From assembly GCA_036417435.1 (NCBI GenBank), contig CM070899.1, positions 156,555,494 to 156,619,493 on the forward strand: DNA of 64,000 bases, written 5' to 3'. This DNA is from Inia geoffrensis (Eukaryota > Chordata > Mammalia > Artiodactyla > Iniidae). Both the position numbers and the translations under genes were made by a program. A model generated the notes under the pieces. The model saw only the letters and a program-made list of their open reading frames with translations, ran no database searches and had not been told where the DNA came from. This document shows positions 58,155 through 64,000 of the stretch, piece by piece (within the stretch, counting starts at the first letter, position 1; each line of letters begins with the position of its first letter).

Positions 58155-58569
58155 ACCAAGAGAAGCTAGGGCTAGTCGCAGCTATTTTTTTTCTGTAAGG
58201 CAGATCAGAGAGGAAATGTCGAAGGTCCAGCCAGCTTAGGGCCTTCCTAGAAAGAAGTTCCTTCCAGGAGCGATGCCCGGGATAGCTGATCATTTCATTC
58301 TGGCACCTGAGGACAGAGTCAGAAGCCAGCCGTGTAGAGAGCCCACGGCCTCCACGGGAGCTTGCGTTGTAGTCTCGGTTTCTGTCTGTTCCTGGGCTCA
58401 GACTGCTGAGGGCTACCAGGAGGTTTGAGTGAGTTTCACGTCTCCACCTGAAGAGCACAAAACAAATAAGGGAGGGGATCCCTTCAGGTAAAGTCCAGAG
58501 AAATCCAAGCCTTAATCCTCGGGAGAAGTGTTGCGGATAGAAGCTCCTCTAAAGCAGCTACTTTGGAGG
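58155..58569. other. Unique upstream sequence
   Basis: No gene or repeat recognised. Confidence 0.35.
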
Positions 58570-58700
58570 AGAACTCAATGCAGAACTCAATGCAGATAAT
58601 TTTACGGATGAGGAAACTGAGGCACAGAAGGCTTAACTCACCTCCCGGCTAGTGGCAGAACTGGTCACGTTTGGGGGCAATGTTCCTGACTTCACAGGCT
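58570..58700 (-). mobile_element. MIR fragment
   Basis: 'TTACGGATGAGGAAACTGAG' and 'CTAGTGGCAGAACTGGTC' match the antisense core. A 12-bp tandem repeat (AGAACTCAATGC twice) precedes it. Confidence 0.75.
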
Positions 58701-59663
58701 GCCTCTCAGCAGCGACAGCCCCATAAGCTCTGGAGGGGCGGGGTGGGGGGACGGGGCTGTGGGGACAGGAGGGGCACCTCTGATGTTGGTGAGCAGAGAG
58801 TCAGGGCTGATTTTGCAATCACACCGCACATAGAGCCTTTTAAGCAGTGACAGAATCAGACGAAGGAAAGTGCTCGTCACCCCCTCAGGGGCAGCAAGGA
58901 GCTCCATCATGGTGCGTCCAGGTCAGAGTGGCCGTGGCATCACTTGTCCTCTCCGAAGGGTTCGGGCGAGGTACCAAATCTGGCCTCCCAGCCTGGGCTC
59001 CCTGGTGCAGGGAACAGACCCTCTGTGACAGCCAGCAATTGTTCTAGACAAAAGCTACTACCCAAGTGAGTTGGTCAGGAGCTAACGGCACAGGGCCTCC
59101 CCACGGGGAAAAAATGCAGACTGTTCCCACAGATCACTTGCTCCCTGCTCCCTGCTCCCTGCAAAGACCTTTTAAGCTTCATCCTGTTCTGCTAAGTGTG
59201 CACCTCCTGAGCCGTGCGTGCTGAAGTGAGCAGAAAATGAGGCTCAGAGATGTTTACCTTAGCTTCTGTCTGTGGTGGATTTTTTCCCTTTGGGTTCATG
59301 AGGTTTGTGCACTTTGCCTTGGCTCAGGCCATTGGGTCAAGGCTGTCGAGGTTACAGACCTGCCCTGGTTTCTTCCCCTCCTTAGAGCTCACCAGCAACT
59401 AGGGGATGCTGCCACATGGCAGTGGGAACTGCCTCCCATGGGGCAATTAAGCCAGTGAGCATCAAACCGTGATAAAAGAAGACTTTGCAAAAAATAAAAA
59501 AGATAAAACTTCCAGAGCAAGAGTGAGCAAAATAGTGAGTCTTCCAACTTAAGCATATGTGGTAAAAGCACATTCATTTGATGTTTGTTTGGCTAATGAG
59601 AGCAAAACTTAATATACACTATAGATTTCTCTTTCCTTCTTCCACTTGTTAAATTGTTGGTTG
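58701..59663. other. Unique upstream sequence
   Basis: No gene recognised. A small tandem GCTCCCT x3 lies near 59141-59161. Confidence 0.35.
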
Positions 59664-59733
59664 GTTTAAAAAGGAAATTATAAGAGCATGTTTAAATCAT
59701 GTAACAATCATGTTTAAAAAGGAAATTATAAGA
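59664..59733 (+). repeat. 22-bp direct repeat at 48-bp spacing
   Basis: GTTTAAAAAGGAAATTATAA plus GA occurs at 59664-59685 and again at 59712-59733, directly before an L1 insertion. Confidence 0.9.
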
Positions 59734-59746
59734 ATATACTCTGCTT

Positions 59747-60083
59747 GAAATAGAGACACAGACATAGAGAACAAACATATGGATACCAAGCGGGGAGGGG
59801 GGTGGGATGAATTGGGAGATTAGGATTGACATATATACACTAATATGTATAAAATAGGTAACTAATGAGAACCTACTGTAAAGCACAGGGGACTCTACTC
59901 AACGCTCTGTGGTGACCTAAATGGGAAGGAAATCCAAAAAAAGGGGATATATGTATACACATAGCTGATTCACTTTGCTGTACAGCAGAAACTAACACAA
60001 CATTGTAAAGCAACTATACTCCAATACAAATTAATTTAAAAGAGTGCAAACTATGAAACCATAAAGATTCTAGAAGAAAAAAA
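59747..60083 (+). mobile_element. 5'-truncated L1 with an extra 3' flank
   Basis: L1 3' end up to 'CCAATACAAATTAATTTAAA', then 34 further bases (60043-60076) before the final poly-A. A perfect 17-bp target duplication, AAGAATATACTCTGCTT at 59730-59746 and 60084-60100, surrounds the unit. Confidence 0.93.
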
Positions 60084-60100
60084 AAGAATATACTCTGCTT

Positions 60101-60400
60101 TAAGATCTGAAAATTCATGTATCCTCGACTGAGTGAAATATATACACATATTTTTTTATTAATGCATTGTCTGTCTTATCCAGGAATTAAGAGGTTGTAA
60201 TTTATTGGCAATTATCTTCAATAGTTTTAGTTGTGTGTTAAGCTGAGGAGGCTTAATGAGTTCAAATTTATATGTAAAAGGAACATTCAAGTCTCTCAGA
60301 ACTGATTTCTAAGACTGAAGTCTCCTTAAGGATGCCTTGGTCATCCTTGGCCTATATAATTGATCTTTAAGTTATAAAATGAGATTTTCTCTTATTTTAG
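60101..60400. other. Unique AT-rich sequence
   Basis: No recognisable feature. Confidence 0.35.
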
Positions 60401-60402
60401 AA

Positions 60403-60485
60403 AAAGTGGGGGAGGAGGAGGAGGAGGGATATTTGGAGGAAAAGGGGAGGGGGAGAGGGAGGGGGAGGGGAGGGGGGAGGAGAGA
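60403..60485 (+). repeat. G/A-rich tract with G-quadruplex pattern
   Basis: (GGA)n then GGGGAGGGGGAGAGGGAGGGGG-type runs, polypurine throughout apart from one ATATTT break. Confidence 0.9.
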
Positions 60486-61896
60486 CTCAGCAAGGATCCC
60501 CCTTGCTTAGAGTGTTAAAAGGGGATCAATTTCTAGATGCCTCAACTCCCATTCCTAAAATCTGCCTGAGAACAGGTCGGAATGACCATGGAGATTTTTC
60601 TTTTCCCAGCTTCCCTTTCACAGTGACTTTTTTGACAAAGAAGAAAGGAACGCCTTCGCCCATCCTTAATCTTACTACTGTACATTGAGCCAAGCTGTAA
60701 AAAACTGCGGGTGTCAAAAAGACAATTTAAAATACTGCCTTGGGAACAGCTCCTTTAATGAAAGCACAGTGGGCTTGTCTATGGCCCAGTCTCTGTCTGC
60801 AGGTCTTGGAGGCGTTTCTATGAGGGCAAAGTAAAGCATTAGAACCCAGATGTGCCGGCCTGTGTTAGGATGCTCTGAAGTGGGATATATTGCAGAGTGA
60901 GGCAGTAAGAGGGGTTTCACCTCTTCCATCTCCCAAATACTGTCCAATAAAGGATCACTCTTGAGGGAGAATCCCCTGAGAACAGAACAAAGAGCCCGAG
61001 AAAATGTGTTTCCTCCCAGTATTTAATGGTAAATGATTATTTTCAGATATACTTATGTCTGAAGGACAGGGACAGCTTAGTGATGCTGATTCTTTTAGGC
61101 GTGACTAGAATGCTTTCTGAGCTACCAGAATTTTTCAATATCCATTAACTCCACCCTGCAGATAAAAACATTCTGTGATTTTTCAGAGTTGGTGCGCTTC
61201 ATTCTATAAGGTAGTGAAAGACTATTTTAATACATCATATCACAAAATATTTATTCCAATTAGAGCCCGACATTGTGTTATTTCATTTCATAAAGTGATT
61301 AATATTTTTCTATCTCTTTTTAACAAAAAACAAAATTATGTGCCAGTTGTCAGGTTGATTTATGCTCACACTTTCATTAAATACATAAAAATAGTTTGCT
61401 TGTGACACCTAACATAATTAATCATTTCTGATTTTTATACATGATTCTTATTTAATTATTTCAAAAAGCTCGACACCTGTGTTCAATATACAAGCACATA
61501 CTTTGCAAATACCATGCTTCATATACCTTGCTTCAAAAATAACAATATTTTAACTACACTTTACATTGCATATTAGTAAATAAAGAGTAAAAATTATATT
61601 ACATATATATGTATATATATCACTTTGTTATTGATTGCTTTTGGTAATATATCCCACTAGATGTGCTGTTTAAGTTCTTTCTCAATTGTTCTTTTAAAAA
61701 TAATGTTCTTTAAAACACATTGAAAAATGAAGTTGGTGTTCTCTAATTTTATTAAATAAAGAAAGTAAGCTTGATTTGACTAACTGGTTTGCCAACAAGG
61801 ACTGACTTTGCTATTTTGGTTATATGGCAAGTATTTTCCATCAACTTAATACACTGAATCTGAAGTCCCAAGATTTCCACCAAAATTAAAATATTT
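60486..61896. other. Mostly unique AT-rich sequence
   Basis: A short TA-rich run lies near 61600-61620. No gene or repeat family recognised. Confidence 0.35.
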
Positions 61897-61909
61897 ATAA
61901 AGCAGGTAA

Positions 61910-62378
61910 CAATCCAAAAATGGGCAGAAGACCTAAACAGACATTTCTCCAAAGAAGATATACAGACTGCCAACAAACACATGAAAGAATGCTCAACATC
62001 ATTAATCATTAGAGAAATGCAAATCAAAACTACAATGAGATATCATCTCACACCAGTCAGAATGGCCATCATCAAAAATTCTAGAAACAATAAATGCTGG
62101 AGAGGACGTGGAGAAAAGGGAACCCTCTTGTACTGTTGGTGGGAATGTAGATTCATACAGCCACTATGGAGAACAGTATGGAGGTTCCTTAAGAAGCTAA
62201 AAATAGAACTACCATACGACCCACCCTGGAGGGGTGAGATAGGGAGGGTGGGAGGGAGATGCAAGAGGGAGGGGATATATGTATACATAGAGCTGATTCA
62301 CTTTGTTATAAAGCAGAAACTAACACAACATTGTAAAGCAATTATACTCCAATAAAGATGTTAAACAAATAAAGTAAA
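61910..62378 (+). mobile_element. L1 with a 5' truncation and an internal deletion
   Basis: ORF2 C-terminal sequence runs to 'ACTACCATACGACC' at about 62222 and then jumps to 'ACCCTGGAGGGGTGAGATAG' in the 3' UTR. About 520 bases present in the copy at 35325 are missing. The target duplication ATAAAGCAGGTAA is at 61897-61909 and 62379-62391. Confidence 0.93.
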
Positions 62379-62755
62379 ATAAAGCAGGTAAAATAGTAAA
62401 GACATTTTATAAACTAATATTGTGTTGACAAAATTATATTGAAATTAAAATGTCAAATTTCCCAATCCTTTCTGATTAAATAAGGTGCCTGTAAGTGAAG
62501 GGGTGACATCATCACTTAATACAAATTGAGAAAGCTTTTTAGTTATTCCTCCCAGAAATTTAAATAAGGAATAACTTTGATGAAAGGGTAACATGCATTT
62601 ACAAAAAGGTCTGGTTTTAATTTTTTGAGGAACTTCCATACTGTTTTCCATACTGGCTGCACCAACTTACATTCCCAAAAGTGAACAAGGTTCCTTTTCT
62701 TCCACATTATCGCCAACGCTTGTTATTTCTTGTCTTTTTAATAATAACCATTCTA

Positions 62756-62962
62756 GGGGCCTCCCTGGTGGCGCGGTGGTTGAGAGTCCGCCTGCCGATG
62801 CAGGGGACATGGGTTCGTGCCCCGGTCCGGGAACATCCCACATGCCGCGGAGCGGCTGGGCCCGTGAGCCATGGACGCTGAGCCTGCGCGTCCGGAGCCT
62901 GTGCTCCGCAATGGGAGAGGCTGCAGCAGTGAAAGGCCCGCGAACCACAAAATAATAATAAT
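62756..62962 (+). mobile_element. CHR SINE (short form)
   Basis: 'GGGCCTCCCTGGTGGCGCGG' to GGCCCGCGAACCAC plus AAT-repeat tail. The target duplication AATAATAACCATTCTA is at 62740-62755 and 62963-62978. Confidence 0.94.
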
Positions 62963-63418
62963 AATAATAACCATTCTAACAGGTGTGAGGTGATATCTTG
63001 GGGTTTTGATGTGCATTTCCCTAACGATTAGTGATCTTAGGCACATTTTCATATACCTATTGGCCATTTATATGTCTTCTTTGGAAAAATATCTATTCAG
63101 GGCCCTTTGCCCATTTTTCATTTTGGTTTTTTGGTTTTTTTGCTATTGAGTTGCATGAGTTCCTTGTGTATTTTGGATATTACCCCTTTATCGGATATGT
63201 GATTTACAATCCCATTCTGTAGATTGACTTTGCACTTTGTTGATTGCTCCCTTTGTTGTACAGAGCTTTTTAATGTGATGTAGTCCCACTTGTTTATTTT
63301 TGCTTTTTTTTTTACCTGTGCTTTTAGTGTCATGCCAAAAAAATCATTGCCAAAGTCAAGGAACATTTTCCCTATGGAAAAGGAGGTTTATGGTTTCAGG
63401 TCTTATATTTAAGTCTTT

Positions 63419-63751
63419 TTTTAATTATTATTAATTTTTTAAATTTATTTTTGGCTGCATTGCGTCTTCGTTGCTGCGTGCGGGCTTCCTCTAGTTACGA
63501 TGAGCGAGAGCTACTCTTTGTTGCGGTGCACGGGCTTGTCACTGCAGTGGCTTCTCTTGTTGCGGAGCACCAGCTCTAGGCATGCAGGCTTCAGTAGTTG
63601 TGGCTCGTGGGTTCTAGAGCACAGGCTCAGTAGATGTGGCACACGGGCTTAGTTGCTCCGTGGCACGTGGGATCTTCCCGGACCAGGGCTAGAACCCACG
63701 TCCCCTGCATTGGCAGGCGGATTCTTAACCACTGCACCACCAGGGAAGCCC
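63419..63751 (-). mobile_element. CHR-type SINE (long form)
   Basis: T-rich tail, 'GGCTGCATTGCGTCTTCG', ending 'CACCAGGGAAGCCC'. The perfect 14-bp target duplication ATATTTAAGTCTTT is at 63405-63418 and 63752-63765. Confidence 0.95.
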
Positions 63752-64000
63752 ATATTTAAGTCTTTAATCCATTTGGAGTTGCTATTTGAATACCTCAGAT
63801 GACACATCCACTCCACCTTAGAAAATGGGCCTGTGTAAACAAGAAAATGGCCCAACTTAAAATCGTAAAGAAAAGAGTTATCATGTTTATCGAGACATTC
63901 TGTACTTTTTAATGGCAGCTGTGATCTTTACTCTGTAATATCTCTCTAATTCTTCCCGAAGTGGCTCTGCCAATGGCCGCTCCCAGGCTTTCTCAGCCTC

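Larger units (their letters stand above)
62620..63830 (-). mobile_element. Older L1 fragment split by two SINEs
   Basis: Antisense L1: 'TTTTCCATACTGGCTGCACC', 'ACAGGTGTGAGGTGATATCT', 'TTGCCCATTTTTCATTTTGG', 'CTATTTGAATACCTCAGAT' region. Interrupted at 62756 and 63419. Confidence 0.85.

Noticed and set aside
3996..63751. CRISPR-like array from recurring near-identical units
   Set aside because: Units are dispersed, in both orientations, with target duplications and poly-A tails; they are SINEs in a mammalian genome.
28380..64000. A second protein-coding gene upstream of MINAR1
   Set aside because: No frame longer than about 230 codons outside the L1, no recognisable domains, and no second CpG island; in human the next gene on that side lies much farther away, as far as I recall.

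Overview
The window is mammalian nuclear DNA, almost certainly from a cetacean. The evidence is about twenty tRNA-derived SINEs of the CHR type (heads reading GGCTTCCCTGGTGGCGCAGTGG, B-box-like GGTTCG core, ends reading CGCGTACCGC plus poly-A, or GCAGCCAAAAATAAATAAA), many 5'-truncated L1 copies with the cetartiodactyl 3' end, and older MIR, L2, L1M, hAT and Tigger remnants. I saw no BovB or Bov-A elements, which a ruminant window this size would normally show.

Only one protein-coding gene is convincing: MINAR1 (KIAA1024/UBTOR), on the minus strand. Its large coding exon lies at 1168-3468. It carries the start codon and 767 codons, and ends exactly at a phase-0 GTAATG splice donor. The C-terminal exons, which in known orthologues include the membrane segment, lie left of base 1. 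To the right is intron 1, about 23-25 kb and packed with repeats, leading to a CpG island (26640-27730) and a GC-rich shoulder (to about 28330). I infer the promoter and noncoding exon 1 are there. The best exon-1 donor is at 28174|28173 (minus), with a TATA-like TATTTAAA near 28400. Strong plus-strand splice donors at 28550 and 28690 suggest a possible divergent noncoding transcript.

From 28.5 to 64 kb I see no gene. It is intergenic DNA upstream of MINAR1: a 2.4-kb dead L1 (35325-37720), two internally deleted Tigger-type DNA transposons (38475 and 52604), two hAT-Charlie remnants, two probable LTR remnants of endogenous retroviruses (56.2-56.8 kb and 57.5-58.2 kb), and many SINEs. Relatively repeat-poor stretches at 43.0-45.4 and 46.8-48.9 kb are the best places to look for distal regulatory elements.

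I found no undescribed gene system. The more unusual items are retrotransposition footprints readable to the base: two L1 copies that appear to carry 3'-transduced flanks ending at variant poly-A signals, a twin-primed L1 inversion, an L1 with an internal microhomology deletion, a tail-only poly-T insertion between direct repeats, a SINE with a duplicated tail, and a perfect 19-bp inverted repeat enclosing an unassigned 258-bp unit.
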